A DNA stretch of 64,000 bases from Solirubrobacter ginsenosidimutans (GTDB lineage: Bacteria > Actinomycetota > Thermoleophilia > Solirubrobacterales > Solirubrobacteraceae): positions 65,190 to 129,189 of the forward strand of contig NZ_JAPDOD010000026.1 of NCBI RefSeq assembly GCF_027587205.1, read 5' to 3'. The position numbers and the translations under genes are program-made. A model generated the notes under the pieces. It was given only the letters and a program-made list of their open reading frames with translations, was not told where the DNA came from and did no database searches. Shown here one piece after another: positions 49,772 to 59,096 of this stretch. Position 1 is the first letter of the stretch. Every line of letters starts with the position of its first letter.

Positions 49772-51583
49772 CTACCAGCCGATCGCGGCACCGTCCTTCC
49801 TGAAGTCGGTGCCCGCTCGGTAGACGCCCGCCACCGCCGGATCGTCACCGCTCACCTGCGCGGTGGGGTCCGGCGTGAAGTGGATCGCCTGGTAGCCGCC
49901 CATCAGCGACCCGTCCGCCCGGCGCAGCGAGTGGCCCATGGAGATCAGCTGCGGCCCGACGAGGTCATAGAGCTTGGCCTCCATGTTCGTCCGGTTGGGT
50001 TCCTGGTCGTGGCGGAAGCGGGCGGCATCGCCCGCCGCCTGGACGTTCAACCCCAGATCGATCATGTCCACCAGCTCGGTCGCCTGGGCCTGGACCTGGA
50101 CGCTGCCGCCCATGTTGCCGAAGGCCATCACGGGCTGGCCGTCCTTCATCACGAACGCCGGGATGATCGTGTGGAACGGCCGCTTGCGGGGCCCGACGAC
50201 GTTGACCGAGGTCGGGTCCAGCGTGAACAGCGCGCCGCGGTTGTGCAGCAGGAAGCCGTAGCCCGGGACCGTCACGCCCGACCCGAAGACGTCGTAGACG
50301 CTGTAGATGAACGAGACCATGTTGCCCCAGCGATCGGCCGTGGCGATGTAGACCGTGCCGCCCTCGCGATCGACCGAGATCCCCGGCTGCGACGCGTGGT
50401 TGGGGTCGATCTTGTCGCACAGCGTCGCGGCGTACTCCTTGGAGTTGAGCATCGCGATCGGCACGTCGTTGAAGCGCGGGTCGCCGACGTACTTCTCGAG
50501 ATCGGTGAACGCGAGCTTCTTGGCCTCGATCAGCAGGTGCCAGAACTCGGGCGAGCGGGCGCCCAGCGTCGTCAGATTCAGCCCGAGCTTGGGCACGCAG
50601 GTCTCGAGGATGTTGAGCATCTCGAGCACGCCGATCCCCTGGCCGTTGGGCGGCAGCTGGTACACGTCGTAGCCGTGGTAGTTGGTCGAGATCGGGTCGA
50701 CCCACTCCGACTCGAACTCGCTGAGGTCGGCGAGCGACATGACGCCGCCCAGCGCGCGGTCCTTGGCCACGATGGCCTTGGCGATCTCGCCCTTGTAGAA
50801 CGCGTCGCGGCCCTTCTTCTGCAGGATCCGGAAGGTGTTGGCGAGGTCGGGGTTGCGGACGATCGAGTACAGCGGCGGCGCCTGGTTGTCCCTGAGGTAG
50901 ACCGCGGCGGAGTCCGGGTCCCGGCGCAGGAGGCTGACGCCGCTGCGCCAGTCGGTGTGGATGCGCTCGGTGAGCGGGAAGCCCTGGTCGGCGTCGCGGA
51001 TCGCCGGCTCGAGCACCTGCTTGAACTTCATCGTGCCGAAGCGGTCGAGCAGCTTCGCCCAGCCGTCGATCGCGCCCGGCACCGTGGCGCTGTCGACGCC
51101 GGTGTAGGGAATCTCGGTGAGTCCGCGGCTGGTGAAGTACGACCGGGTCCAGCCCGCCGGCGCCCACCCGCTCGCGTTGAGGCCGTAGAGCTTCTTGTCA
51201 CCCGCCATGTAGACCTGCGCGAACAGGTCCCCGCCGACGCCGGTGCTCTCCGGCTCCATCAGCGCCAGCTCGGCCGCGGTCGCGACCGCCGCGTCGATCG
51301 CGTTGCCGCCCTTCTTGAGCATGTCGATGCCCGCCTGCGCGGCCAGCGGCTGGCTCGTGGCGACCATCCCGTGGCGCCCGAGCACCTCCGAGCGGGTCTG
51401 ATCCGCCCACCCGCTCGCCCGCTCACCGCGGACGTTCTGGATCGTCCTCCCCGGTGTCGGCACCGCCGCCGTCGGCGTGCCGAACGGCGATGGCCCAGGC
51501 GTCTGCGCGACGGTGTACCCCACACCGCCCACCAGCACCGTCCCGATAGCCAGCGTGGAAACCAGCCGTGCTCGCGACTTCAT
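49772..51583 (-). CDS. ggt: Gamma-glutamyltransferase family protein, exported
   Basis: 603 residues. An N-terminal hydrophobic segment (about 8-26) suggests export. The large-subunit part has STGVGGDLFAQVY, and the autocleavage site is EGGT at 407-410, with Thr410 the expected nucleophile of the small subunit. Classic enzymes have TTHxSVVD here; this one has TVYIATAD, so the second Thr and the His are replaced. FGNMGGSVQVQAQ replaces the usual GSPGG oxyanion motif. Family membership is clear; activity could be transfer, hydrolysis or acylase-like. Confidence 0.9.
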   Translation of the reverse strand: MKSRARLVSTLAIGTVLVGGVGYTVAQTPGPSPFGTPTAAVPTPGRTIQNVRGERASGWADQTRSEVLGRHGMVATSQPLAAQAGIDMLKKGGNAIDAAVATAAELALMEPESTGVGGDLFAQVYMAGDKKLYGLNASGWAPAGWTRSYFTSRGLTEIPYTGVDSATVPGAIDGWAKLLDRFGTMKFKQVLEPAIRDADQGFPLTERIHTDWRSGVSLLRRDPDSAAVYLRDNQAPPLYSIVRNPDLANTFRILQKKGRDAFYKGEIAKAIVAKDRALGGVMSLADLSEFESEWVDPISTNYHGYDVYQLPPNGQGIGVLEMLNILETCVPKLGLNLTTLGARSPEFWHLLIEAKKLAFTDLEKYVGDPRFNDVPIAMLNSKEYAATLCDKIDPNHASQPGISVDREGGTVYIATADRWGNMVSFIYSVYDVFGSGVTVPGYGFLLHNRGALFTLDPTSVNVVGPRKRPFHTIIPAFVMKDGQPVMAFGNMGGSVQVQAQATELVDMIDLGLNVQAAGDAARFRHDQEPNRTNMEAKLYDLVGPQLISMGHSLRRADGSLMGGYQAIHFTPDPTAQVSGDDPAVAGVYRAGTDFRKDGAAIGW

Positions 51584-51660
51584 GACGACCCCCCCGGTCG
51601 TAGCCCCCCAAGTGCGTGCGGGAAGCTACATGAGAGTCGATGTCAGAGTGTTGACCAGGG

Positions 51661-52308
51661 CTACAGGTGGTCCTGGTCGTTCCAGGTCTGCAGCGCCCAG
51701 CCGTCGAAGCGGATGCCTTCGATCAGGTAGTCGCGGCGCTTCTGGAAGACCGTGATGCCGGTGTTCATGTGCGAGATCCGGTACAGCGCCGGGAGGTGCT
51801 GGGGCGAGAACGCCTCGCGGAAGATCGCCGCGCCGAGGAAGAAGTGCAGGAAGCCCCAGTGCGAGACGCAGAGGATGCGCTCGCCGTTGATGCGCTCCTC
51901 GAGGCGGCGCTGGACGTTGACGACGCGCTGGACGATCTGGGCGAAGGACTCCGCGCCCGGCTCGGCGTGCTCGGGCGGGTGGTCCGGCATCCAGGAGACG
52001 TGGCCGGTGCCGGCGTAATGCGGTGACGCGGCGCGGTAGGCGTCGGACTGGCGGACCTCGAAGAGGTCGGGATCGGTCTCGTAGCCGAGGCCGAGCACGT
52101 CGCCGATGCCCTGCGCGGTCTCCTGCGCGCGGCCGAACGGGCTCGCGAGGATCGCCTCGATCCCCTCGCCCTCCAGGCGCTTCCCGAGGCCGCGCGCCTG
52201 CTCGTGGCCGCGCTCGGACAGCCGATCGGCGTCGGCCGGCTCGGCCTCCATCGTGCGGTCGGCGACGTTGGCCACGGACTCGCCGTGGCGGGTGAAGTAG
52301 ACGATCAC
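51661..52308 (-). CDS. Histidine phosphatase (phosphoglycerate mutase-like)
   Basis: 215 residues. The phosphohistidine motif is FTRHGES (His8), the second conserved His is in CVSHWGFLH, and SPFGRAQETAQ is the conserved middle. Members dephosphorylate small metabolites or proteins. GTG 52308 overlaps the pdxT stop (GTGA), placing it in the pdxS-pdxT transcript. A role in removing phosphate from a vitamin B6 intermediate is possible but is only context-based. Confidence 0.9.
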   Translation of the reverse strand: MIVYFTRHGESVANVADRTMEAEPADADRLSERGHEQARGLGKRLEGEGIEAILASPFGRAQETAQGIGDVLGLGYETDPDLFEVRQSDAYRAASPHYAGTGHVSWMPDHPPEHAEPGAESFAQIVQRVVNVQRRLEERINGERILCVSHWGFLHFFLGAAIFREAFSPQHLPALYRISHMNTGITVFQKRRDYLIEGIRFDGWALQTWNDQDHL

Positions 52309-52847
52309 GCGATGTCCCGCAGGAAGAGCTCGTGCACGCGGTGCTCGCCCGCGATCTCCGGGTGGAAGGAGATCACGAGCATGTTGTCCTGGCGGGCGGC
52401 GACCGGATGGCCGTCGACCTCGGCGAGGATCTCGACCCCGTCGCCGTACTCCTTCAACCAGGGCGCGCGGATGAAGACCGCGCGCACGGGCGGGCCGTCG
52501 ATGCCGGGGATGACCAGATCCTCCTCGAAGGAGCGGATCTGGCGGCCGAACGCGTTGCGCTCGCACAGCGTGTCCATGCAGCCGAGGTGGACTCGGTCGA
52601 GCATGATCATGCCGGCGCACGTGCCGAGCACGGGCTTGCCGGAGGCGACGAAGTGCTTGAGCGGTTCAGCGAGCCCCTCACGCTTGATGCCGAGGGTCAT
52701 CGTGGTCGACTCGCCGCCCGGCATGACCAGGCCCTCCAACCCGTCGAGGTCCTTGGGCACGCGGACCTCGCGCACGTCGGCGCCGAGGTCCCGCAGCATC
52801 TTGGAGTGCGCCTCGAAATCGCCCTGCAGGGCGAGAACGCCTACCAC
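52305..52847 (-). CDS. pdxT: Pyridoxal 5'-phosphate synthase glutaminase subunit PdxT
   Basis: 180 residues, class I glutaminase. It begins [13 protein letters not shown], with MPGGEST at 42-48, the nucleophile Cys77 in GTCAGMI and the His-Glu pair in [11 protein letters not shown]. It supplies ammonia to PdxS. GTG start at 52847 overlaps the pdxS stop by 7 bases, ensuring equal synthesis of the two subunits. All catalytic residues are intact. Confidence 0.97.
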   Translation of the reverse strand: MVGVLALQGDFEAHSKMLRDLGADVREVRVPKDLDGLEGLVMPGGESTTMTLGIKREGLAEPLKHFVASGKPVLGTCAGMIMLDRVHLGCMDTLCERNAFGRQIRSFEEDLVIPGIDGPPVRAVFIRAPWLKEYGDGVEILAEVDGHPVAARQDNMLVISFHPEIAGEHRVHELFLRDIA

Positions 52848-53725
52848 CCGCGGTTGGCGAGCAGCTGGCCCTCTTCGAGCTTGCGCGTCTCGAGCGAGAC
52901 CATGGCGTTGCCGAGGCCCTCGGAGGCCTGCGCGACGCGCAGCGCGTCACGGAAGTGCGTCGTCGCCTCGACGATCGCCGCGGCCCGCGGCGCCGGGTCG
53001 TCGGACTTGAAGATGCCGGAGCCGACGAACACGCCCTCGGCACCGAGCTGCATCACCAGCGAGGCGTCGGCCGGCGTGGCGATGCCGCCCGCGCAGAAGA
53101 GCACGACCGGGAGCTTCTGATCGGCCGCGACCTGGCGCACGAGGTCCAGCGGCGCCTGCAGGTTCTTGGCCGCCGTCGCCAGCTCCATATCGTCGAGCGT
53201 GCCGAGCCAGCGGATCGCGCCGCGGATCTCGCGCAGGTGGCGGACGGCCTCGACGATGTCGCCGGTGCCGGCCTCGCCCTTGGAGCGGATCATCGCCGCG
53301 CCCTCGCCGATCCGTCGCAGCGCCTCACCGAGATTGGTCGCGCCGCACACGAACGGGATCTTGAAGCCCCACTTGTCGATGTGGTTGGCCTCGTCGGCGG
53401 GCGTGAGGACCTCGGACTCGTCGATGAAGTCGACCTCGAGCGCCTCGAGCACCTGCGCCTCGGCGAAGTGGCCGATCCGCGCCTTGGCCATGACGGGGAT
53501 CGTCACGGCCTCCTGGATGCCCTTGATCATCAGCGGATCGGACATGCGCGCGACCCCGCCGTCGCGGCGGATGTCGGCGGGAACGCGCTCGAGCGCCATG
53601 ACGGCGGTGGCACCGGCGTCCTCGGCGATTTTCGCCTGCTCAGCGTTGACGACGTCCATGATGACGCCGCCCTTCAGCATCTCGGCCAGGCCGGCCTTTA
53701 CACGGAACGTCGCCTCGTCTCTCAT
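52841..53725 (-). CDS. pdxS: Pyridoxal 5'-phosphate synthase lyase subunit PdxS
   Basis: 294 residues, full length. Asp24 ([11 protein letters not shown]), Schiff-base Lys81 in [10 protein letters not shown] and the second lysine in [10 protein letters not shown] are present. PdxS condenses ribose 5-phosphate, glyceraldehyde 3-phosphate and ammonia into pyridoxal phosphate. A TAACAT box lies 9 nt before the ATG. It is divergent from a 72-residue conserved-looking protein with 42 bp between starts. Confidence 0.98.
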   Translation of the reverse strand: MRDEATFRVKAGLAEMLKGGVIMDVVNAEQAKIAEDAGATAVMALERVPADIRRDGGVARMSDPLMIKGIQEAVTIPVMAKARIGHFAEAQVLEALEVDFIDESEVLTPADEANHIDKWGFKIPFVCGATNLGEALRRIGEGAAMIRSKGEAGTGDIVEAVRHLREIRGAIRWLGTLDDMELATAAKNLQAPLDLVRQVAADQKLPVVLFCAGGIATPADASLVMQLGAEGVFVGSGIFKSDDPAPRAAAIVEATTHFRDALRVAQASEGLGNAMVSLETRKLEEGQLLANRGW

Positions 53726-53754
53726 TGCGTATCGATGTTAGCCGGGGGTCGATG

Positions 53755-53760
53755 TACGAT
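53755..53760 (+). promoter_or_regulatory. Putative -10 box of the 72-residue gene
   Basis: TACGAT lies 7 nt before ATG 53768 with no Shine-Dalgarno. The divergent pdxS has TAACAT 9 nt before its ATG on the other strand, so both genes look leaderless and share a 42-bp intergenic region. Confidence 0.45.
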
Positions 53761-53767
53761 CCGGCGC

Positions 53768-53986
53768 ATGGCTGCTGACGATCCTGACCTCATCGGACCC
53801 GACGATGTGGCCTTCACGCTGGACCTAACGCCCGGACAGCTGAAGATCGTCCACGCGGCGCTGCGCTCGTTCCGCGACGACTTCGGCCACGATCAGCGCG
53901 ACGTGCACAAAATCATCCACGAACTCCTGGCGAAGCTGCCCGACGAGGCGTCGATCCGCTCGATCGACATCAGCAGCGGCCGCTAG
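53768..53986 (+). CDS. Small acidic protein of unknown function
   Basis: 72 residues: PDLIGPDDVAFTLDLTPGQL followed by a predicted helix pair (KIVHAALRSFRDDFGH and RDVHKIIHELLAKLP). No known domain is recognised. A leaderless promoter box and a clean convergent stop with the LuxR-type gene support a real gene. Divergence from pdxS may indicate shared regulation only. Confidence 0.65.
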   Translation: MAADDPDLIGPDDVAFTLDLTPGQLKIVHAALRSFRDDFGHDQRDVHKIIHELLAKLPDEASIRSIDISSGR

Positions 53987-56701
53987 TCAGTTCGCCCAGC
54001 CGCGCGCGAGCTGGGCACGGGTTCGAACCCCGAGCTTCGCGTAGACGCGCGTGAGCGCGTTCTCGATCGTCTTCTCGCTCAGATAGAGCGTCGCGGCGAC
54101 CTGCTTGTTGGAACGGCCGCCCGCCACGAGCGCCGCGATCTCCCGCTCGCGCGTGCTCAGCTCTCCGCGCTCGCTTCGCCGGCCGTTGGCGGAGATGCGC
54201 GTGCCGAGCACCCGCAGCTCGCGCGAGGCGGCGTTGCGCAGCCGGACGCCTCCCCCGCGCGCGGCATCGGCGGCGACGCGCTGCAGGACCGCCTTCGCCG
54301 CCTCGTGCTCGCCCGCGGCGCTGAGCGCGCGGCCCTGGACGAGCCGGGCCTCGGCGGCCTCGAGCGCGCCCGTGGCGTCGGCAACGTCCGCGGCCACTGC
54401 GGCCAGCGCGGCGGCCGCCTTAGACTCTCCCCACGCCAGCAGGACTTCGGCGGTGCCCAGCTCGGCGCGCACCGCGGCCAGCGGGAGGTCGACCCGCGCG
54501 CTCTCGCGGGCCGCCGCCTGGGCGATCTGGTCGGCGTCGTCGATATGACCCAGCGCGAGCGAGGCGCGCACGCGGCACAGCGCCGAGCGCCCCGCCCAGG
54601 AGGCGTCGAGCTCGGCGCGCTCGAGCTCGAGCAGGCAGCGCTCGGGATCGTCGGCGACGTGCAGGCACGCGAGCGTCGCGGCCGCCATGCGCGTGGTGTC
54701 GCTCGGCTCGAGGCCGGCGATGAGCGCCTGGCACGCCGCGGCGGAGCGCTCCGCTTCGTGTGCCTCGCCGCGCTCGTGGTGGATCGCGGCGCGCACCGAG
54801 AGGGCGAGCAGCAGCGGGTTCGGCGCCGTCTGCATCCGCGCCGCCTCCTCGGCGGCCTCGGCCGCGGCCAGCGCGGCGTGCAGGTCGAGCTGCAGCCACA
54901 GCGTCCACGCCTGCACCCCGAGCAGCCAGACGAGCATCTCCCCGCTGCTCGTCCCGCGCCCGATCGCGACCGCGCGCTTGAGCGTCGCGCTCGCGTCCTC
55001 CACCCGCTCGAGCCGCATCAGCGCGCGCGACACGTGCAGGAGGACGGTCGGATGCGCGCCGACGAGCCGGTCGTCGAGCGCGTCCAGCGGTGCGAGCAGA
55101 TCGGCGCCGGGCCGCCGTTCACCGGACCAGACGTCCCCGAGCGCGCCGAGCACGCGGGAAGCGGCGACGAGCACCGCGTCGAGGCCGGCCGCGGCGGGGT
55201 GCGTCGCGAGGCGCTGGGCGGTCGCCGCCCACCCGCGCAGGGCCGGCGCGTCGTTGGCGGTCATCGCCGCCGCGGCCAGTTCGAACGCGAGGCTCGGGTG
55301 CGGCTTGGCGGTATAGGCCGCGTGGAGCCGGCGCCGGGCCTGCGCGTAGCGGCCGCGGAGCGTCTCGACGCGAGCGCAGGCGAGGATCAGCTCGCGGTTG
55401 GCGGAGTCCAGCTCGAGTGCCTCCTGCAGCCGGGCGAGGCTCTCCTCGAGCCGCCCGGCGCCCGCCAGCGCCAACGCGAGCGGCCCGAGCACGGTCCCGC
55501 GGTCGCCCTCGGGCACCAGCGGGAGGGCGGCCGCGTACCAGTTGGCGGCCGCGGCCGGCGAGCTGCGCGCCGTGGCCTCACCCGCGCGCATGAGCAGCGC
55601 GATCGCCCGCTCGTCGCCCGCGCGCGCGAACTGGGTCACGTGGTAGGCGCGGGCCGCCGCTCCGGCGCCGCGCGCCTCGAGCGCCCCGGCCACGCGTTCG
55701 TGCGCGGCGAGCCGCCACGCCGGCGGCGCCGCGTCGTAGACCGCGCGGCGGACGACTGGGTGCCGGAACGCGAAGCCGCGCACGCCGGCATGAGCGCGGA
55801 CGAGGTCGGCGGAAACGAGCGCGTCAAGTGTCGCGGCGTCAGGCCAAACGCCCGCCGCGATCGCGGCCAGCTCAGGGTCGAACGGGTCGCCCGCCACGGC
55901 GGCGCCCGCCAGGAGGGTCCGCGCCGGCTCGCCGAGCCGCTCGACCTCGCGGGCGATCGCGGCCTGCAAGGTCGCGGGGAGGGTGCGCGAACGCTCCCCC
56001 GCCGCGCGCGACAGCTCGCGCAGGAACAGCGGGTTTCCCGCCGCGTCGCGCACGTGTCGCTCGCGGTCGCGGACGTCGCCGAGCATGGCGCGGGCGGCGG
56101 CGTCGTCGAGTGGCTCGAGCGTCAGCTGTTCGAAGCCCGGGTGCCGGCGGGCGGTGTCGAGAAGGCGGGCGGCGACGACCGCCGGGCGCAGCGCGAAGGC
56201 CAGCAGGTGCGGGACTTCGGGCGGGCGCGCGAGGAAGTGCAGGATGACCTCCAGCGACGCGTCGTCGGCCCACTGGACGTCGTCGAAGAGCATCACGATC
56301 GGGCCGAGCGACTCGAGCACCGCTCCCTGCAGGCGGTGGAAGCGGAAGCGCTCGGCGGCGTTCGTCCGCGGCGCGTGGATGCAGCGCTCGACGGTGAGGG
56401 TGGGCTCCAGTTCGATGCCGAACTCGGCGTTGAGCGCGTCCATCCGCGCATGCGCGATCGTCGTGACGTGCCCGTCGAGGGCGTCGAACGCGAGCGCGAA
56501 CGGCAGGTCGCGCTCGTGCTCGGCCGCCCGCCCCGCCGCCACCCGCAGGGGCGCGGCCAGGTCCGCGATCGCCGCAAGCAGCGCGCTCTTGCCGATGCCC
56601 GCCTCGCCCAGCACTCCCAGCACCCGCGTCCCGCCGGCCCGCACGTCGTCCAGCGCGCGGCTCACGGACGCCAGCTCCACCTCTCGCCCAACCAGGTCCA
56701 T
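53987..56701 (-). CDS. Large ATP-binding LuxR-family (LAL/MalT-like) regulator
   Basis: 904 residues. N-terminal STAND/AAA ATPase (Walker A GEAGIGKSALL at 32-42, Walker B VIMLFDDVQWADD), a long tetratricopeptide-like helical middle (about 330-830), and a C-terminal LuxR helix-turn-helix (STREREIAALVAGGRSNKQV, SEKTIENALTRVYAKLG). LAL proteins activate sugar or secondary-metabolite genes on ligand and ATP binding. It lies 46 nt downstream of the disaccharide phosphorylase gene on the same strand, so it may regulate or be co-transcribed with that sugar unit. Confidence 0.95.
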   Translation of the reverse strand: MDLVGREVELASVSRALDDVRAGGTRVLGVLGEAGIGKSALLAAIADLAAPLRVAAGRAAEHERDLPFALAFDALDGHVTTIAHARMDALNAEFGIELEPTLTVERCIHAPRTNAAERFRFHRLQGAVLESLGPIVMLFDDVQWADDASLEVILHFLARPPEVPHLLAFALRPAVVAARLLDTARRHPGFEQLTLEPLDDAAARAMLGDVRDRERHVRDAAGNPLFLRELSRAAGERSRTLPATLQAAIAREVERLGEPARTLLAGAAVAGDPFDPELAAIAAGVWPDAATLDALVSADLVRAHAGVRGFAFRHPVVRRAVYDAAPPAWRLAAHERVAGALEARGAGAAARAYHVTQFARAGDERAIALLMRAGEATARSSPAAAANWYAAALPLVPEGDRGTVLGPLALALAGAGRLEESLARLQEALELDSANRELILACARVETLRGRYAQARRRLHAAYTAKPHPSLAFELAAAAMTANDAPALRGWAATAQRLATHPAAAGLDAVLVAASRVLGALGDVWSGERRPGADLLAPLDALDDRLVGAHPTVLLHVSRALMRLERVEDASATLKRAVAIGRGTSSGEMLVWLLGVQAWTLWLQLDLHAALAAAEAAEEAARMQTAPNPLLLALSVRAAIHHERGEAHEAERSAAACQALIAGLEPSDTTRMAAATLACLHVADDPERCLLELERAELDASWAGRSALCRVRASLALGHIDDADQIAQAAARESARVDLPLAAVRAELGTAEVLLAWGESKAAAALAAVAADVADATGALEAAEARLVQGRALSAAGEHEAAKAVLQRVAADAARGGGVRLRNAASRELRVLGTRISANGRRSERGELSTREREIAALVAGGRSNKQVAATLYLSEKTIENALTRVYAKLGVRTRAQLARGWAN

Positions 56702-56747
56702 GAAGGCATCCGACGCGCACGCCGGGCCCGCTATTCCCGCGCAGCGC

Positions 56748-59096
56748 TCAGCGAGGACGCCGCCGGTCCGGTTCGCGGCCCGCCGGCTGGCGCGGCTCCG
56801 GGCCCGGATCGGGCACGGTCCACCCGCGCCGGACCGGCGCGTCGAACCGCACCGTGACGACCTCGTCCTGATGGCGCACGGTCAGCGGATCGCCCTCGTC
56901 CAGGAGCTCATAAACCGCTTCAGCATGCGTGATCGTCACCCGCAGGCACGTGCGCCGGTACATGACGCGGAAGCACAACCTCGCCAGCGCCGAGGGCAGC
57001 CGGGGATGGAAGCTCAGCTCGCCGCCGAAGCCGCGCATGCCGCCGAACCCGGCGACCGCCGCGAGCCACGATCCGGCCAACGACGCCATATGCAGCCCGT
57101 CGCGGGTGTTGTGCTCGAGGTCGCCGAGGTCCATCAGCGCGGCCTCGCCGAAGTAGTCGTAGGCCAGCTCCACGTGGCCGACCTCGGCCGCCGCGACGGC
57201 CTGCACGCACGCCGACAACGACGAGTCGCGCACGGTCAGCGGCTCGTAGTAGGCGAAGTTGCGGGCCTTCTGCGCGGGCGTGAAGCGATCGCCGCGCAGG
57301 AACTGCGCCAGCACCAGGTCCGGCTGCTTGCACACCTGCTTCGAATAGAGCAGGAAGTACGGGTAGTGCAGCAGCAGCGGGTACTCCAGCCCCTCGAACT
57401 CCATCAGTTCGTGGTGGGTGAAGTCGGCGTCCTGCGGGTGCACGGCGAGCCGCCGGTCGTACGGGATGTGCATGTTCGTGGCGGCGTCGCGCCAGGCCGC
57501 GATCTCCTCCTCGTCGACGCCCAGCGCCCGCGCTTCGTCCGGATGGCGCGAGGCGATCTCGGCCGCCACGCGCAGGTTCTGCTCGGCCATCAGGTTCGTG
57601 TAGACGTTGTCGTCGACCACCGCCGAGTACTCGTCCGGGCCCGTCACGCCGTCGATGTGGAACGCGCCGGAGTGGTCGTGGTGTCCGAGCGAGCGCCACA
57701 ACCGCGCGGTGTTCACGAGCAGCTCGAGCCCCTGCGCCGCCTCGAAGACCTCGTCGCCCGTCGCCCGCAGGTAGCGGATGACCGCGTCGGCGATGTCGCC
57801 GTTGATGTGAAACGCCCCGGTCCCCGCGGGCCAGTAGGCGGAGCACTCGTGCCCGCGGATCGTCCGCCACGGGAACGCCGCGCCCTCCAGGCGCAGCTGC
57901 TTCGCCCGGTCCTGCGCCAGGTCGAGGGTCGCGTGGCGCCACAGCAGCGCGTCCACGACCGCGTCCGGGTGGGTGTAGGTGAGCACCGGCAGCACGAAGG
58001 TCTCGGTGTCCCAGAAGACGTGCCCGTCGTAGCCGGAACCGGTCAGGCCCTTGGCCGGGATCGCCCGCCGCTCGGCCCGCGCACCCGCCTGCAGCGTGTG
58101 AAACAGCCCGAAGCGCACGGCCTGCTGGAGCTCGCCGTCGCCGTCGATCTCGACGTCCGCACGCCCCCAGAAGTCGTCGAGGTAGTCGCGCTGGGACTGC
58201 ACGAGCGCGTCCCACCCGGTGTGCCTGGCCGACGCCACCGCCGCCGCGACCTGGTCGCGTACGGACGGGATCGAGCGCTGGCTCGACCAGCCGTAGGCCA
58301 GGAACTTCGTGAACACCAGCGGCGTGTCGGGCGCGATCTCAGCGGTCAGCCAGACGCGGCCGAGGTCGGGCCCGGCCTCGGCGCCCATGTCGAGGCCGTC
58401 GAAGGTCTCGACGACGTGATCCATCCCCGCCGCCATCCGCAGACCGCTCGCTTTCGTGCGATGCACGAGCACGATCCGCAGGTCGTGGACCTCCTGTTCT
58501 TCGGCCTGCAGCGGCGCGCGCAGCGCGGCGGCGGCGCGTGGATCGCCCGACTGCGCGGAGCCCGGCTCGTTGGCCACCAGTTCCGACTCCGCCACGACCC
58601 GTAGCGAGCGGCCGTCGATCGGGCGCACCTCGTAGCGGATCGCCGCCACGCTGCGCTGCACGAAGGAGACGATCCGCGTCGTCTTGACCTCGATCTCCCG
58701 CCCGCTCGGAGAGCGCCAGCGCACCTCGCGCCGCAGCTCGCCCGCTCGCAGGTCCAGCACCCGCGTGTGCGCGAGCAGCTCGCCGTAGCGGATGTCGAAC
58801 GGCTCGTCGTCGACCAGCAGCCGGATGATCTTGCCGTTGGTCGCGTTGACGACGGTCTGCCCGTCCTCCGGGTACCCGTAACCGGCCTCGGCGTACGGCA
58901 GCGGGCGCGTCTCGTAGAACCCGTTGAGGTAGGTCCCGGGCAGCCCGAACGGCTCGCCCTCGTCGAGGTTGCCGCGCAGGCCGATGTGCCCGTTGGAGAG
59001 CGCGAAGACCGACTCGGACTGGGCGAGCACGTCGAGGTGGAGCGAATCCTCGGTGACCGCCCAGGGCTCGACCGTGAACGCGGGGTGCGTGATCAC
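56748..59096 (-). CDS. Glycoside hydrolase family 65 disaccharide phosphorylase
   Basis: 782 residues, full length. N-terminal beta-sandwich (VFALSNGHIGLRGNLDEGEP), linker and (alpha/alpha)6 barrel with HVFWDTETFVLPVLTYTHP and the general-acid motif TGPDEYS (Glu489). GH65 phosphorylases split maltose, trehalose, kojibiose or nigerose with phosphate to beta-glucose 1-phosphate. The next gene, a beta-phosphoglucomutase whose stop-start region overlaps it, uses exactly that product. The disaccharide cannot be set from sequence. Confidence 0.94.
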   Translation of the reverse strand: MITHPAFTVEPWAVTEDSLHLDVLAQSESVFALSNGHIGLRGNLDEGEPFGLPGTYLNGFYETRPLPYAEAGYGYPEDGQTVVNATNGKIIRLLVDDEPFDIRYGELLAHTRVLDLRAGELRREVRWRSPSGREIEVKTTRIVSFVQRSVAAIRYEVRPIDGRSLRVVAESELVANEPGSAQSGDPRAAAALRAPLQAEEQEVHDLRIVLVHRTKASGLRMAAGMDHVVETFDGLDMGAEAGPDLGRVWLTAEIAPDTPLVFTKFLAYGWSSQRSIPSVRDQVAAAVASARHTGWDALVQSQRDYLDDFWGRADVEIDGDGELQQAVRFGLFHTLQAGARAERRAIPAKGLTGSGYDGHVFWDTETFVLPVLTYTHPDAVVDALLWRHATLDLAQDRAKQLRLEGAAFPWRTIRGHECSAYWPAGTGAFHINGDIADAVIRYLRATGDEVFEAAQGLELLVNTARLWRSLGHHDHSGAFHIDGVTGPDEYSAVVDDNVYTNLMAEQNLRVAAEIASRHPDEARALGVDEEEIAAWRDAATNMHIPYDRRLAVHPQDADFTHHELMEFEGLEYPLLLHYPYFLLYSKQVCKQPDLVLAQFLRGDRFTPAQKARNFAYYEPLTVRDSSLSACVQAVAAAEVGHVELAYDYFGEAALMDLGDLEHNTRDGLHMASLAGSWLAAVAGFGGMRGFGGELSFHPRLPSALARLCFRVMYRRTCLRVTITHAEAVYELLDEGDPLTVRHQDEVVTVRFDAPVRRGWTVPDPGPEPRQPAGREPDRRRPR

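Noticed and set aside
54017..54029. GGTTCGAACC, resembling a tRNA T-loop
   Set aside because: No acceptor, D or anticodon stems surround it. It encodes Val-Arg-Thr-Arg in the LuxR helix-turn-helix and is chance.
53987..56701. STAND ATPase considered as an anti-phage defence gene
   Set aside because: The C terminus is a clear LuxR DNA-binding domain and the neighbour is sugar metabolism, so a LAL transcription regulator fits better.
54305..56857. 850-residue plus-strand frame opposite the LuxR-type regulator
   Set aside because: Low-complexity Arg/Gly/Ala composition and no recognisable motif; the minus strand encodes an intact P-loop ATPase with LuxR domain. The same reasoning removes the long frame at 16028-18949 opposite secDF.
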